Of a DNA stretch of 64,000 nt, positions 43,867 to 53,519 are shown in pieces. Every line of letters begins with the position of its first letter. The first letter of the stretch is position 1. Below the pieces are notes generated by a model. That model made no database searches. It had not been told where the DNA came from and was given only the letters and a program-made list of their open reading frames with translations. Source of the DNA: an uncultured Bacteroidales bacterium (GTDB lineage Bacteria > Bacteroidota > Bacteroidia > Bacteroidales > UBA932); NCBI GenBank assembly GCA_944322925.1, contig CALUQM010000004.1:37193-101192 (forward strand). The letters are read 5' to 3'. The position numbers and the translations under genes were made by a program.

Positions 43867-45126
43867 ATGAATAATTACAAAATCGCTGTCGCCGGAACAG
43901 GCTATGTCGGCCTTTCGATCGCCACATTGCTGTCCCAGCACCATCAAGTGACAGCCGTGGATGTCATTCCTGAAAAGGTAGAACTGATCAACGGGAAAAA
44001 GTCGCCCATTCAGGACGAATATATCGAGAAATACCTTGCGGAAAAGGACCTGAACCTTACGGCGACCCTTGACGGTGCTTCAGCCTACAGGGATGCAGAT
44101 TTCGTGGTAATAGCCGCTCCGACAAATTATGACCCGAACAAAAACTTCTTCGATACCTCGCATGTGGAAGAAGTCATCGACCTTGTGAGGTCGGTCAACA
44201 TGAATGCCGTGATGGTCATCAAAAGCACGATTCCGGTAGGATATTGCGAAAGTCTGTACAAACGCTACGGAAAAGACCTCAGACTTTTGTTTTTCCCGGA
44301 ATTCCTGCGCGAAAGCAAGGCTCTTTATGACAACCTTTATCCGTCGAGGATAATAGCGGGCGTACCTTCGGCCGGGCTGACCGGGGACAGGGACGGACTG
44401 GCAGAAGCGGCGCATGCCTTTGCAGCATTGCTTCAGGAAGGTGCGATAAAGGAGAACATAGACACCCTTTATATGGGAATGACGGAAGCGGAAGCGGTCA
44501 AACTCTTTGCAAACACGTACCTTGCCTTGAGAGTCAGCTATTTCAACGAACTGGATACATACGCCGAGATGAAAGGACTCGATACCAGGGACATAATCAA
44601 CGGTGTCTGCCTCGATCCGAGAATCGGAAGCCATTACAACAACCCGAGCTTCGGCTATGGCGGCTACTGCCTCCCGAAAGACACCAAACAACTTCTCGCG
44701 AACTATGCCGATGTCCCCGAGAACCTGATACAGGCTATCGTGGAAAGCAACAGGACCAGAAAAGACTTTATCGCGGACAGGGTTCTGTCCCTGGCCGGCG
44801 GATACGGGGCAAACAGCAGCTGGTCTGCGGACAAGGAACGCAGCGTAGTGGTAGGGGTGTACCGGCTCACGATGAAAAGCAACAGCGATAACTTCAGGCA
44901 GAGCAGCATTCAGGGCGTGATGAAAAGAATCAAGGCAAAGGGCGCCCAGGTCATCATATATGAGCCTGCACTGGAAGACGGCACGACTTTCTTCGGCAGC
45001 CTTGTCGTGAATGACCTTTCGGAATTCAAGTCGCGCAGTCAGGCAATCATCGCCAACAGATACGATACGTGCCTCGACGATGTGAAGGACAAGGTTTATA
45101 CAAGAGATATTTTCAGGAGGGACTGA
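43867..45126 (+). CDS. UDP-glucose/GDP-mannose dehydrogenase family protein (Ugd-like)
   Basis: A 419-residue NAD-dependent nucleotide-sugar dehydrogenase. Rossmann [60 protein letters not shown]; catalytic cysteine in [14 protein letters not shown]. The FLRE and YCLPKD forms favour UDP-glucose 6-dehydrogenase (UDP-glucuronate). The next gene resembles a UDP-glucuronate epimerase, which supports this. Its stop shares a base with the next start (TGATG). Confidence 0.92.
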   Translation: MNNYKIAVAGTGYVGLSIATLLSQHHQVTAVDVIPEKVELINGKKSPIQDEYIEKYLAEKDLNLTATLDGASAYRDADFVVIAAPTNYDPNKNFFDTSHVEEVIDLVRSVNMNAVMVIKSTIPVGYCESLYKRYGKDLRLLFFPEFLRESKALYDNLYPSRIIAGVPSAGLTGDRDGLAEAAHAFAALLQEGAIKENIDTLYMGMTEAEAVKLFANTYLALRVSYFNELDTYAEMKGLDTRDIINGVCLDPRIGSHYNNPSFGYGGYCLPKDTKQLLANYADVPENLIQAIVESNRTRKDFIADRVLSLAGGYGANSSWSADKERSVVVGVYRLTMKSNSDNFRQSSIQGVMKRIKAKGAQVIIYEPALEDGTTFFGSLVVNDLSEFKSRSQAIIANRYDTCLDDVKDKVYTRDIFRRD

Positions 45127-46214
45127 TGATGCTGCAGGATAATGTAAAACTCGGCGGCAAGACAATACTTGTCACAGGAGCCGCCGGATTCGTCGGAAGC
45201 AACCTGGCCAAAAGGCTTCTGACTGACTATCCCGATTCGAGAATTATTGGAATAGACAACATGAACGACTATTATGACGTCAGGATAAAGGAAGAGCGTC
45301 TGAAGTCATTGGAAGCCTGTCCGCAATTTACTTTCATAAAAGGCAATATCGCAGACAAGTCCCTGATATCCGGAATTTTCACTGAATACAGACCGCAAAT
45401 AGTAGTCAATCTTGCAGCCCAGGCCGGAGTCAGGTACAGCATCGCCAATCCTGATGCGTATGTGGAAAGCAACCTTATCGGATTCTTCAATATACTTGAA
45501 GCCTGCCGCCATTCGTATGACAACGGCTCGGAAGGGGTGCTTCATCTCGTGTACGCAAGCTCTTCAAGCGTGTACGGCAGCAACAAGAAAGTTCCGTACA
45601 GTACCGAAGACCGCGTGGACAATCCAGTAAGCCTGTATGCGGCCACCAAGAAAAGCAACGAACTCATGGCCCACGCCTATTCAAAACTGTACGATATACC
45701 GAGCACGGGACTGAGGTTCTTTACCGTCTACGGGCCCGCAGGCCGTCCGGATATGGCATATTTCGGCTTTACAGACAAGCTCCGGGCCGGCAAGACCATC
45801 CAGATATTCAATTACGGGCACTGCAAGCGTGATTTTACCTACATCGACGACATTGTCGAAGGGGTAGTCAGGGTGATGCTCCATGCTCCGGAAAGAATGA
45901 CAGGCGAAGACGGGCTTCCGGTTCCGCCATACAAGGTTTACAACATAGGAAACAATAACCCGGAGAATCTTCTCGATTTCGTCACAATCCTTCAGGAAGA
46001 ACTCGTGACCGCAGGAATCCTCCCGGAAGACTATGATTTCGAGGCCCACAAGGAACTCGTCCCGATGCAGCCCGGAGATGTCCCCGTCACCTACGCCGAC
46101 ACAGCTCCTCTGGAAGAGGATTTCGGATTCAAGCCTTCGACACCGCTGAGAGAGGGGTTGAGACGGTTCGCGGAGTGGTACAGGCGGTATTATGATAATA
46201 GCGTAGACAAATAA
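45126..46214 (+). CDS. NAD-dependent epimerase (UDP-glucuronate 4-epimerase type)
   Basis: A 362-residue extended SDR enzyme: TILVTGAAGFVGSNLAKRLL, LAAQAGVRYSIANPDAYVESN, YASSSSVYGSNKKVPYS, catalytic YAATKKSNE, and FFTVYGPAGRPDMAYFGF. The AGVRYS and GRPDMA blocks are characteristic of GlcA-epimerases, giving UDP-galacturonate. AGGAGG sits 5 bases before the first of two adjacent ATGs. Coupled to the ugd-like gene. Confidence 0.9.
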   Translation: MMLQDNVKLGGKTILVTGAAGFVGSNLAKRLLTDYPDSRIIGIDNMNDYYDVRIKEERLKSLEACPQFTFIKGNIADKSLISGIFTEYRPQIVVNLAAQAGVRYSIANPDAYVESNLIGFFNILEACRHSYDNGSEGVLHLVYASSSSVYGSNKKVPYSTEDRVDNPVSLYAATKKSNELMAHAYSKLYDIPSTGLRFFTVYGPAGRPDMAYFGFTDKLRAGKTIQIFNYGHCKRDFTYIDDIVEGVVRVMLHAPERMTGEDGLPVPPYKVYNIGNNNPENLLDFVTILQEELVTAGILPEDYDFEAHKELVPMQPGDVPVTYADTAPLEEDFGFKPSTPLREGLRRFAEWYRRYYDNSVDK

Positions 46215-46290
46215 CGCCAGGCAAAGCGATGCGAAACGGAGCGATGCATATAGACATTTCCCAAGGAGCCATAATGACACTATTGGATTT

Positions 46291-47054
46291 ATGGAAGAGA
46301 TAAAAAGACAACCAAAGAAATCCATCCGCTTCTTTAATGACCGGGAAGTAAGGGCTGTATGGGACGATGAGAATAATTGTTGGTGGTTCTCTGCAACCGA
46401 TATTGTCCGTGCTATCAACAACGAACAGGATTATATAAAAGCCGGAAACTACTGGCGATGGCTAAAACGAAAGTTGAAGCAGGAGGGCATTGAACTCGTG
46501 AGTGACACTCACAGGTTCAAATTTGAAGCGCAAGACGGAAAGTTACGTGTGGCAGATGTGCTTAACAGTGAGAACGTCGCTCTACTTGCCAAGCATTATC
46601 CCAATAATAGGGGAAACGAATTCCTTGACTGGTTCACATATAGCGACAATACGTTAGACGGTCAAAGCCGAAAAAAGGCCTATCAGGAGGATTCAATTTT
46701 GCCAACTGCATGCATTTCCCTGAATCTCTCCAAGTCATTGAGCGTATGCCTGAAACTACATTCGATGAGATTTTAGACAAATATATCGAGATGAATGTAG
46801 CTCATCCTTTCATGGAAGGAAATGGTCGTGCTACTCGCATTTGGCTTGACTTGATGCTAAAACGATCGCTCAAACGGTGCGTAGATTGGAGTCAGATAGA
46901 CAAGAACGAATATCTGGCGGCAATGCGGGAGAGTGTGAATGACGGTACTCACATCAAAGCCTTGGTAAAGCCAGCGCTGACCAATAAGATAGATGACCGT
47001 GAGATGTTTATGAAGGGAATAGACTACTCTTATTATTACGAACAGAATGATTGA
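46291..47054 (+). pseudogene. Broken Fic-family gene with N-terminal BRO/KilA-like region
   Basis: Two frames make one gene with a gap. Frame one (46291 to about 46685) encodes RFFNDREVRAVWDDENNCWW ... HYPNNRGNEFLDWFTYSDN and QSRKKAY, a winged N-terminal region seen before Fic domains. It then runs out of frame to a stop at 46776. The other frame resumes at about 46686 with GGFNFANCMHFPESLQVIE and continues to 47054, including an intact Fic motif HPFMEGNGRATR (46803-46838). The expected early Fic helices and flap (about 40-50 residues) are missing, so a non-triplet deletion is likely. The C-terminal 114 codons (from ATG 46710) could still be translated, but would lack the fold's first part. 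Confidence 0.75.
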
Positions 47055-47171
47055 TTCTTCTACCATAGTAGCACTATAGTTTGCACTTTGAAAGAAATGG
47101 TATTATTGAATTTTCTGAAAAAAATTCATCAGCCGCGCAGGCGGAAATAGCGGAACATATATTTTAATATT

Positions 47172-47744
47172 ATGAAATTGAAAGAAATTTACAAATATAT
47201 CGTGAGCGATTATACGCGGTATTATGGCAATGGGGGGGGGAAGAGTAAAGTTTTGGCAATGAAAGTTATTCTACGCGCCTTGAGCAGAAGAAACCATTGT
47301 TATACATACTCTTTCTGGTTCAGACTGGCATCATGGAGGAATCCTTTTTATTATCTGGCGAGGATTAAACATTATACTTTCAGCCGCAAATGGGGAATAC
47401 AGATCCCTGCAGGAACAAAAATCGGCTACGGCTTTTATATAGGGCACGGAGTGGGAATAGTGATAAACGGTGGAACGGTCATAGGTAATAACTGTAATAT
47501 AAGCCAATTCCTATCCATAGGAACGAACAAACGGACTCCGGCTACAATCGGTGATAATGTGTATATAGGGCCTAATGTCTGTATAGTCGAGGATGTAAAT
47601 ATTGGAAACAATGTTACAATCGGTGCCGGAGCTGTCGTAACCAAAGATATTCCGGATAATGCCACCGCTGCAGGAGTGCCTGCCAGGGTATTGAATTACG
47701 ACAATCCCGGAATTTATGTGGCAAGAAGATACAATTGTGAGTAA
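47172..47744 (+). CDS. LbH (hexapeptide) O-acetyltransferase, serine acetyltransferase-like, with G9 tract
   Basis: 190 residues. A helical N-terminal part is followed by a left-handed beta-helix of hexapeptide repeats (IGYGFYIGHGVGIVINGGTVIGNNCNISQ, ATIGDNVYIGPNVCIVEDVNIGNNVTIGAGAVV). The final AAGVPARVL is usual for CysE-like sugar acetyltransferases. The likely role is acetylation of a polysaccharide residue using acetyl-CoA in the cytoplasm. A G9 tract encodes Gly21-23; one base of slippage would stop translation almost at once. In frame here. The acyltransferase-3 gene follows after 13 bases. Confidence 0.88.
   Translation: MKLKEIYKYIVSDYTRYYGNGGGKSKVLAMKVILRALSRRNHCYTYSFWFRLASWRNPFYYLARIKHYTFSRKWGIQIPAGTKIGYGFYIGHGVGIVINGGTVIGNNCNISQFLSIGTNKRTPATIGDNVYIGPNVCIVEDVNIGNNVTIGAGAVVTKDIPDNATAAGVPARVLNYDNPGIYVARRYNCE
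47232..47240 (+). repeat. Poly-G tract (G9) in acetyltransferase gene 1
   Basis: Three GGG codons (residues 21-23). The current length is in frame (ON). Early position makes it an efficient on/off switch. Confidence 0.88.
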
Positions 47745-47757
47745 ATCAAATGACACT

Positions 47758-48839
47758 ATGAATAATTATGATATAAAAGACTCTGGAACAAATATAGCGT
47801 CAGGCAGAAAATTGCTCCAGGATGTCTGTATCATACGTTTCATTCTGATTTTCCTGCTTGTCCTGTACCACGCGTTTGCGATATTCTGCGGAGCCTGGGC
47901 ACCATTGGACGGATATCCTGAAATCCTAAGTTATTGGTGGATTGGAAAGGCATCCTACAGTTTCATGCTGGAAGCCTTCGTATTCATATCCGGCTATGTA
48001 TTCGGTTATCAGGTATTGCGGAAGCCTGAAAAGCTGGCATTCAAGTCTGTTGCAACAAGCAAGGCGAAAAGACTGCTGCTCCCAAGCATTATATTCAGTG
48101 CCATATATTACTGCCTTTTTTACGACTTCCACAAGCCGATATATGAGATATGTTATTCGATAATCAACGGCGCCGGCCATCTGTGGTTTCTGCCGATGCT
48201 GTTCTGGTGTTTCATATTTACATCTTTGGCTGAGAAAACAGGGATCAACAGACATTGTATGACAGCGATTGCAATGGCATTGTCGTTTGTTTCAGTTGTA
48301 CCGCTGCCTTTCAGACTGTCTTCGGCATTGTACTATTTCATATTCTTTTATGTCGGATACATGCTGAAAAGATATGACCTGAATGCAGATAAGTCTGTTT
48401 CACGGAAGAATATGATTCTGTCAGTTCTGGCATATATTGTAATATTCACAGGTCTGACTGCGTATCTGGATCGGGGGGGGTCGATATTCATTTGTCGGGC
48501 AACGTTATGATCGATAAGGGAATAGTATCTCTTCTCAGGACAGTATGTAAACTGACAACAGGGATCAGCGGAGTAACGGCCCTATACGTGACCGTAAATT
48601 ATTTTTTGAAAAGAAAAGGTGCTTTGTCTCATTATATCGTTGAATTCAGCGCTTACTGTTTCGGAATATACATATTCCAGCAGTTTATCCTGAAATACCT
48701 GTATTATTATACTGAATTGCCTCATGCTGTATCTCCGGCCATTCTGCCGTGGATCGGTTTTGCGGCAGCTCTGACAGGTTCGTATCTTCTGACATACCTG
48801 ATGCGGAGGACAAGCACCGGCAGAAATTTGATAGGATAG
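47758..48839 (+). CDS. Acyltransferase family 3 protein, frame broken at a G8 tract (predicted OFF)
   Basis: A multi-TM acyltransferase (OafA/NodX-like). It begins MNNYDIKDSG with the family block IIRFILIFLLVLYHAFAIF. HLWFLPMLFWCF and YYFIFFYVGYMLKRYD follow. At residue 239 the frame meets G8 (48473-48480) and runs to a stop at 48510. The downstream frame (to 48839) encodes further TM segments (YCFGIYIFQQFILKYLYYY, LPWIGFAAALTGSYLLTYLM) as expected for the rest of the protein. Insertion of one G (G9) joins both frames into about 360 residues, the usual length. Either phase-OFF or a homopolymer sequencing error. Role: O-acylation of the glycan at the membrane. Confidence 0.85.
48473..48480 (+). 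repeat. Poly-G tract (G8) breaking the acyltransferase-3 frame
   Basis: G9 (or G6) restores a continuous frame (D-R-G-G-V-D-I-H-L...), while the present G8 gives a stop 30 bases later. Confidence 0.88.
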
Positions 48840-48843
48840 TTTA

Positions 48844-50286
48844 ATGTCTGATATAAACAGTAAAGTAGTATCAGCCACCAAGTGGTCGACCGTTACGGAG
48901 ATAGCCGCCAAACTGGTATCTCCGATTACGACAATGGTTCTTGCCCGGCTTCTGACTCCTGCAGATTTCGGGGTACTGGTGACGGCTACAATGGTCATAA
49001 GTTTTTCCGAGATCTTCACCGACGCCGGATTCCAGAAGTACATTATACAGAGGAAATTCTCATCCGACAAGGAACTGAAGGATACTACTACTGTAGCATT
49101 CTGGTCCAACTTTGCAATGTCTGTCCTTATCTGGCTCATTATAGTCCTTTTCAGCAGCCAGATAGCCGAACTTGTAGGAAATCCCGGACGAGGGAATGTC
49201 ATCGCGATTTCATGCGTATGTATTCCGCTTGCAGCATTTTCAAGCATTCAGATGGCATTGTTCAAGCGGAAATTCGATTTCAAGACACTGTTTTTCGTCA
49301 GAATCATCGGAATACTTATTCCGATAGTGGTAACCATCCCTCTTGCGTTTTTTACGCGGAGCTACTGGGCCTTGATTATCGGAATGATCGCCCTGAACGC
49401 GTCGAATGCAATAATCCTTACCCTCAAGTCAGAGTGGAAGCCGCGGCTGTTCTATGACTGGACGATATTCAAAGGCATGTTTTCCTTCAGCTTCTGGTCG
49501 ATGATAGAGGCGATAAGTATCTGGCTGACAAGCTATATCGATCTGTTTATCGTAGGAAAACTCCTGAATGAACATTATCTGGGAATATACCGGACTTCGA
49601 TGTCAACTGTCGGTCAGATCATGTCGCTGATAACGGCGGCCACGACTCCTGTCCTCTTTTCGGCATTGTCGAGACTTCAGGATAACGAAAGCGAATTCCG
49701 CCGTCTGTTTTTCCGCTTCCAGAAGACAGTCGGGCTGCTTGTTATCCCGTTGGGCGTAGGAATATTCCTGTTCAGTGACCTTATAACTGATATTCTGCTC
49801 GGGCACCAATGGCTGGAGGCAGCCAACTTTATCGGTCTCTGGGGCCTTACGGGCAGTGTTACAATCGTCCTGTCCCATTATTGCAGCGAAGTATACAGGG
49901 CAAAAGGGAGGCCTAAACTGTCAGTTCTGTCTCAGGTCCTGCATATTTTATGTCTTGTTCCGACAGTCTTATGGGCGATAAATTACGGCTTCGATTTTCT
50001 TTGCGAGATGAGGGCTCTTGTGAGACTGACACTGATTGTCGTCAATCTCGCCATATTGTATTGGCTTTGTCGGATATCGCCATTATCCATGCTGAACAAT
50101 ATCAAGTCATCGGTATTGGCTTCGGTAGCGATGATAGTCTTGTATTATATCCTTCCTGAAAAGGGAAATGTCGCTGTGGAAATCTGTTATGCGATTTTAT
50201 GCTGCGCAGTTTATCTTTTTATTGTCATGCTGTTTAAGGAAGACCGTAAGATACTTATGGGACTGAAAAATATTGTGAGGAAATGA
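48844..50286 (+). CDS. Wzx-type lipopolysaccharide flippase (MOP superfamily)
   Basis: A 480-residue inner-membrane protein with about 12-14 TM segments. It opens KWSTVTEIAAKLVSPITTMVLARLLTPADFGVL, typical of polysaccharide exporters of the MOP superfamily, which flip undecaprenyl-linked repeat units. The presence of a Wzy-like polymerase downstream supports a Wzx/Wzy pathway. It overlaps the CapA-like gene by 4 bases. Confidence 0.92.
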   Translation: MSDINSKVVSATKWSTVTEIAAKLVSPITTMVLARLLTPADFGVLVTATMVISFSEIFTDAGFQKYIIQRKFSSDKELKDTTTVAFWSNFAMSVLIWLIIVLFSSQIAELVGNPGRGNVIAISCVCIPLAAFSSIQMALFKRKFDFKTLFFVRIIGILIPIVVTIPLAFFTRSYWALIIGMIALNASNAIILTLKSEWKPRLFYDWTIFKGMFSFSFWSMIEAISIWLTSYIDLFIVGKLLNEHYLGIYRTSMSTVGQIMSLITAATTPVLFSALSRLQDNESEFRRLFFRFQKTVGLLVIPLGVGIFLFSDLITDILLGHQWLEAANFIGLWGLTGSVTIVLSHYCSEVYRAKGRPKLSVLSQVLHILCLVPTVLWAINYGFDFLCEMRALVRLTLIVVNLAILYWLCRISPLSMLNNIKSSVLASVAMIVLYYILPEKGNVAVEICYAILCCAVYLFIVMLFKEDRKILMGLKNIVRK

Positions 50287-51428
50287 AGGTTCTTGTAGCT
50301 GGCGATTACGCGTATGGAAACCGTCTGAAAGAAATATTGAAAAAGAAAGCATACGGAGAACTGTTCGATGATGTGAAAGACATTGTCGGAAATGCCGATG
50401 TCGCAATAGTCAATTATGAAAATCCTGTATTGCTTGCAGATAAAAAGTACACTCCAATTCCGAAAAACGGGCCGAATCTCCAGAGCCCCATTGAAGCGGT
50501 GAATGCCATAGCATACGCTGGTTTCAATGTCGCGACCTTGGCGAACAATCATATTATGGATTACGGTGCAGACGGTTGCCTGGATGCCATTTCTGCTATG
50601 AATGAGGCCGGTATTTCCACTATCGGAGCAGGTGCGGATTTGTCTGCAGCCGGAAGTGTACTATACAAAAAGCTTAATGACAGGACATTGGCTATCATCA
50701 ATTGCTGCGAGCATGAATTCTCGATAGCTGACGATAGTTCAGCCGGAGCAAACCCTTTGAATCCTGTAAGTCAATTCTACAGTATTCTGGACGCCAGGAA
50801 AAATGCGGATTATGTGATGGTCATAGTACATGGCGGTCATGAACATTTCCAGTTACCGTCTCTGAGAATGCAGGATACATACAGATTCTTTATAGATGCC
50901 GGGGCTGACGCCGTGATAAACCATCACCAGCATTGTTTCAGCGGTTATGAATTTTATAAAGGCAGGCCGATTGTCTACGGTCTGGGGAATTTCTGTTTCG
51001 ACAACAGCATGAGAAATTCGAAATGGAATGAAGGCTATATGGCTATGCTGGATTTCAGCGACAGCGAAGTATCGCTTGAAGTAATGCCATATATACAGTG
51101 CAATGAAAAACCCGGAGTTTTCATGATGGGAGACAGGACTTCTTTTGACAGACGTTTGTCTGAAATCAATGCAATCATATCCGACAAATCCGAATTGAAA
51201 AAAGAATTGGCATCATATTACGAGTCCGGCAATAAGTTTCTTGCACTTCAATATGAACCGTATTCGAACCGCTATTTCAGAAAACTGCGTTCACTTGGAC
51301 TTTTCCCGTCCTTTATATCCGAGAGCAAATGGCTTACGCTGCTTAATCTGACGGAGTGTGAGGCGCACCGGGATAAGTTATTGTATATGATGCACAGGAA
51401 AATTTCCAAAAATGCTTCTGAAAAATGA
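50283..51428 (+). CDS. CapA family protein (first copy)
   Basis: A 381-residue metallophosphatase-like protein: MKVLVAGDYAYGN, VAIVNYENPVL, NVATLANNHIMDYGADG, MVIVHGGHEHFQLPSLRMQ, GADAVINHHQHCFSGYEF, IVYGLGNFCFDN. CapA/PgsA members act in poly-gamma-glutamate synthesis, but many in glycan loci have unknown roles, possibly attaching or removing a group. No signal peptide is seen. Coupled by 4-base overlaps to both neighbours. Confidence 0.88.
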   Translation: MKVLVAGDYAYGNRLKEILKKKAYGELFDDVKDIVGNADVAIVNYENPVLLADKKYTPIPKNGPNLQSPIEAVNAIAYAGFNVATLANNHIMDYGADGCLDAISAMNEAGISTIGAGADLSAAGSVLYKKLNDRTLAIINCCEHEFSIADDSSAGANPLNPVSQFYSILDARKNADYVMVIVHGGHEHFQLPSLRMQDTYRFFIDAGADAVINHHQHCFSGYEFYKGRPIVYGLGNFCFDNSMRNSKWNEGYMAMLDFSDSEVSLEVMPYIQCNEKPGVFMMGDRTSFDRRLSEINAIISDKSELKKELASYYESGNKFLALQYEPYSNRYFRKLRSLGLFPSFISESKWLTLLNLTECEAHRDKLLYMMHRKISKNASEK

Positions 51429-52345
51429 ATAGGATAAAGAAATTTTTTGATTATCTGATTAACAATCATTCAGCTTTGGGAATAGCATTGCTGCACAGGC
51501 TGGCATTTATTTTTCCTGATAAATTATATCTGGAACTTATGTTCCGTCTGAAAATGGGGTATCCGCTGGATCTGAGGAATCCTCAGACATTCAATGAGAA
51601 ACTCCAGTGGCTGAAATTGTACAACAGAAGGCCTGAATACACTCAAATGGTGGATAAATATGCAGTAAAGGAGTATGTCGCTCAAATCATCGGAAAAGAG
51701 TATATTATTCCTACTACAGGCGTGTGGGATAAGTTCGGACAAATAGATTTTTCCGCATTGCCTGAGCGTTTTGTCTTGAAGACAACGCATGGCGGCGGAG
51801 GAGGAGGCGTGGCGATATGCAATGATAAAGAACATTTTAATACTGCCGAAGCGAAGAGAAAGTTAGGAAAATCCCTGTCTGTCGACATCTACAGGAATTT
51901 GAGAGAGTGGCCCTACAAAAATGTGAAAAGACGTATTATTGCCGAGGAATACATGCAGGACGGCAGCGGGGAGTTGAAAGACTATAAATTTTTCTGCTTC
52001 AACGGCAGAGTCGAATTTTTCAAAATCGACTTCGACAGGTTTGTCGACCATCATGCCAATTATTATGACAGAAACGGAAAACTGCTGCCTTTCGGAGAGG
52101 CTGACCTGCCTCCTGTCCCGGACAAAAAACTGGAAATACCGCATAATATACAGGAAATGATTGTCTTGGCGGAAAAACTCTCTGCAGGAATTCCGTTTTT
52201 GAGAGTAGACCTGTATAATATTGACGGCAAAATTTATTTCGGAGAATTGACATTTTTCCCGGCCTCCGGATTCGGCCGGATATCTCCGGAGCAATATGAC
52301 CGAATAATAGGAAAATCCCTTGAATTATGTCAGCCAAAACAATAA
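51425..52345 (+). CDS. TupA-like ATP-grasp protein
   Basis: 306 residues with NPQTFNEKLQWLKLYNRRPEY near the N-terminus, VLKTTHGGGGGGVAIC (ATP-binding loop) and ELKDYKFFCFNGRVEFF with IIAEEYM. This matches the ATP-grasp family (PF14305) found in surface-polysaccharide loci. It is often labelled glycosyltransferase but more likely forms an amide or ester with an amino acid. With CapA and CapK-like genes it suggests a non-sugar decoration. Confidence 0.85.
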   Translation: MNRIKKFFDYLINNHSALGIALLHRLAFIFPDKLYLELMFRLKMGYPLDLRNPQTFNEKLQWLKLYNRRPEYTQMVDKYAVKEYVAQIIGKEYIIPTTGVWDKFGQIDFSALPERFVLKTTHGGGGGGVAICNDKEHFNTAEAKRKLGKSLSVDIYRNLREWPYKNVKRRIIAEEYMQDGSGELKDYKFFCFNGRVEFFKIDFDRFVDHHANYYDRNGKLLPFGEADLPPVPDKKLEIPHNIQEMIVLAEKLSAGIPFLRVDLYNIDGKIYFGELTFFPASGFGRISPEQYDRIIGKSLELCQPKQ

Positions 52346-53511
52346 ATTTTCTGAATATAGCCTTAATCCTGTTTGTAATATACTTTCTGCAGGGAATTCT
52401 ATACCCTTCCGGAAGTATTATATCGCAGACAGTATTACTCCTTTTCTTAATTATCGGACTGTTCTGTTATCTCAAAACCGTACTGCGTCTTGACAACCCG
52501 TCATTCGTAAAACTGTTTATCCTGTTTTATGCAATTCTATTGATTACCTTTCTTGTGTCGCCGAAAACTGTCATAGGAGATAAAAACGAGGCGATAGGAA
52601 TTGTCAGTACTTTCGGCCAGTTCAAGGAAATTTCAGCCTTCGTGTTGTCTTTTTTTATTTCATACATCTTGGTACGGAAAAAAGATATCGACGATGTGCA
52701 TGTCTGGTGGTTCGGTATTATAATATTCATACTTTCCATATTGAGATTTTTTTTCAGCAGAGACCTTCTTGCCGAGGAAAATGAAATGTTTACGAACAAT
52801 GCCGGATATTTCCTGGTAGCGACTGTTCCATACATTCCATTCATAATAAAGAAGAAAAAAGTATTGGGAGCGGTTATTGCCGTAATATTGTCCGCTTTGA
52901 TAATTGCCAGTGCCAAACGCGGAGCAATAGTATGCCTGATGGTTTCGTTGGCTTTTATGATGTTTTATTATTTAAAGTCACATAAGATTACGTTCAAACG
53001 GGTTTTTGCTATCCTTTTACTATTGGCTGCAGCGGCGACGTTCATATATTACAGCATAGAATCGAACGAGTATTTGATGTCGCGAATAGAAAAAACACAA
53101 AGCGAAGGAATCGGCCAGCGTTCCATAGCATACGTTGCACTATGGAATCACTGGAGTTCGGATACGAACCTTTTTACATTCCTGTTCGGGAACGGTATGG
53201 CGCAGACTATAACGGTGTGGGGAAATTATGCGCATAATGACTGGCTGGAACTATTGATCGACAACGGCCTTGCAGGAGTCGTAATTTATCTGATGCTGTT
53301 TGTGCTGGCTTTCATGTATATAAGAAAGATGAATATTGGCCGCCTTTATAAATTGTCTGCCTATCTTTGTCTGATAATCTGGTTCCTGAAAACCGTATTT
53401 TCAATGGGGTACACGAGCATGATGAATGTCATGTTCTGTTTCCTGCTCGGGTTGATTATCGGGAAGAATGAATTTGCAAAGAGGAATTATATTAGAAATG
53501 CTGTAAAATAA
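52327..53511 (+). CDS. Wzy/O-antigen ligase family polymerase
   Basis: A 394-residue inner-membrane protein with about 10-11 TM segments and a large loop before the C-terminal TMs. Near the loop the block AHNDWLELLIDNGLAGVVIY is the hallmark of Wzy_C/O-antigen ligase proteins, and residue clusters ASAKRGAIVCLMVSL fit the family too. It would polymerise flipped repeat units. Its start overlaps the ATP-grasp gene by 19 bases. Confidence 0.88.
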   Translation: MSAKTINFLNIALILFVIYFLQGILYPSGSIISQTVLLLFLIIGLFCYLKTVLRLDNPSFVKLFILFYAILLITFLVSPKTVIGDKNEAIGIVSTFGQFKEISAFVLSFFISYILVRKKDIDDVHVWWFGIIIFILSILRFFFSRDLLAEENEMFTNNAGYFLVATVPYIPFIIKKKKVLGAVIAVILSALIIASAKRGAIVCLMVSLAFMMFYYLKSHKITFKRVFAILLLLAAAATFIYYSIESNEYLMSRIEKTQSEGIGQRSIAYVALWNHWSSDTNLFTFLFGNGMAQTITVWGNYAHNDWLELLIDNGLAGVVIYLMLFVLAFMYIRKMNIGRLYKLSAYLCLIIWFLKTVFSMGYTSMMNVMFCFLLGLIIGKNEFAKRNYIRNAVK

Positions 53512-53519
53512 TAAACCAA

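Noticed and set aside
47055-47171. Separate promoter before the first acetyltransferase gene
   Set aside because: Only an off-spaced TATAGTTTG is present; the gene is more simply read from the long operon.
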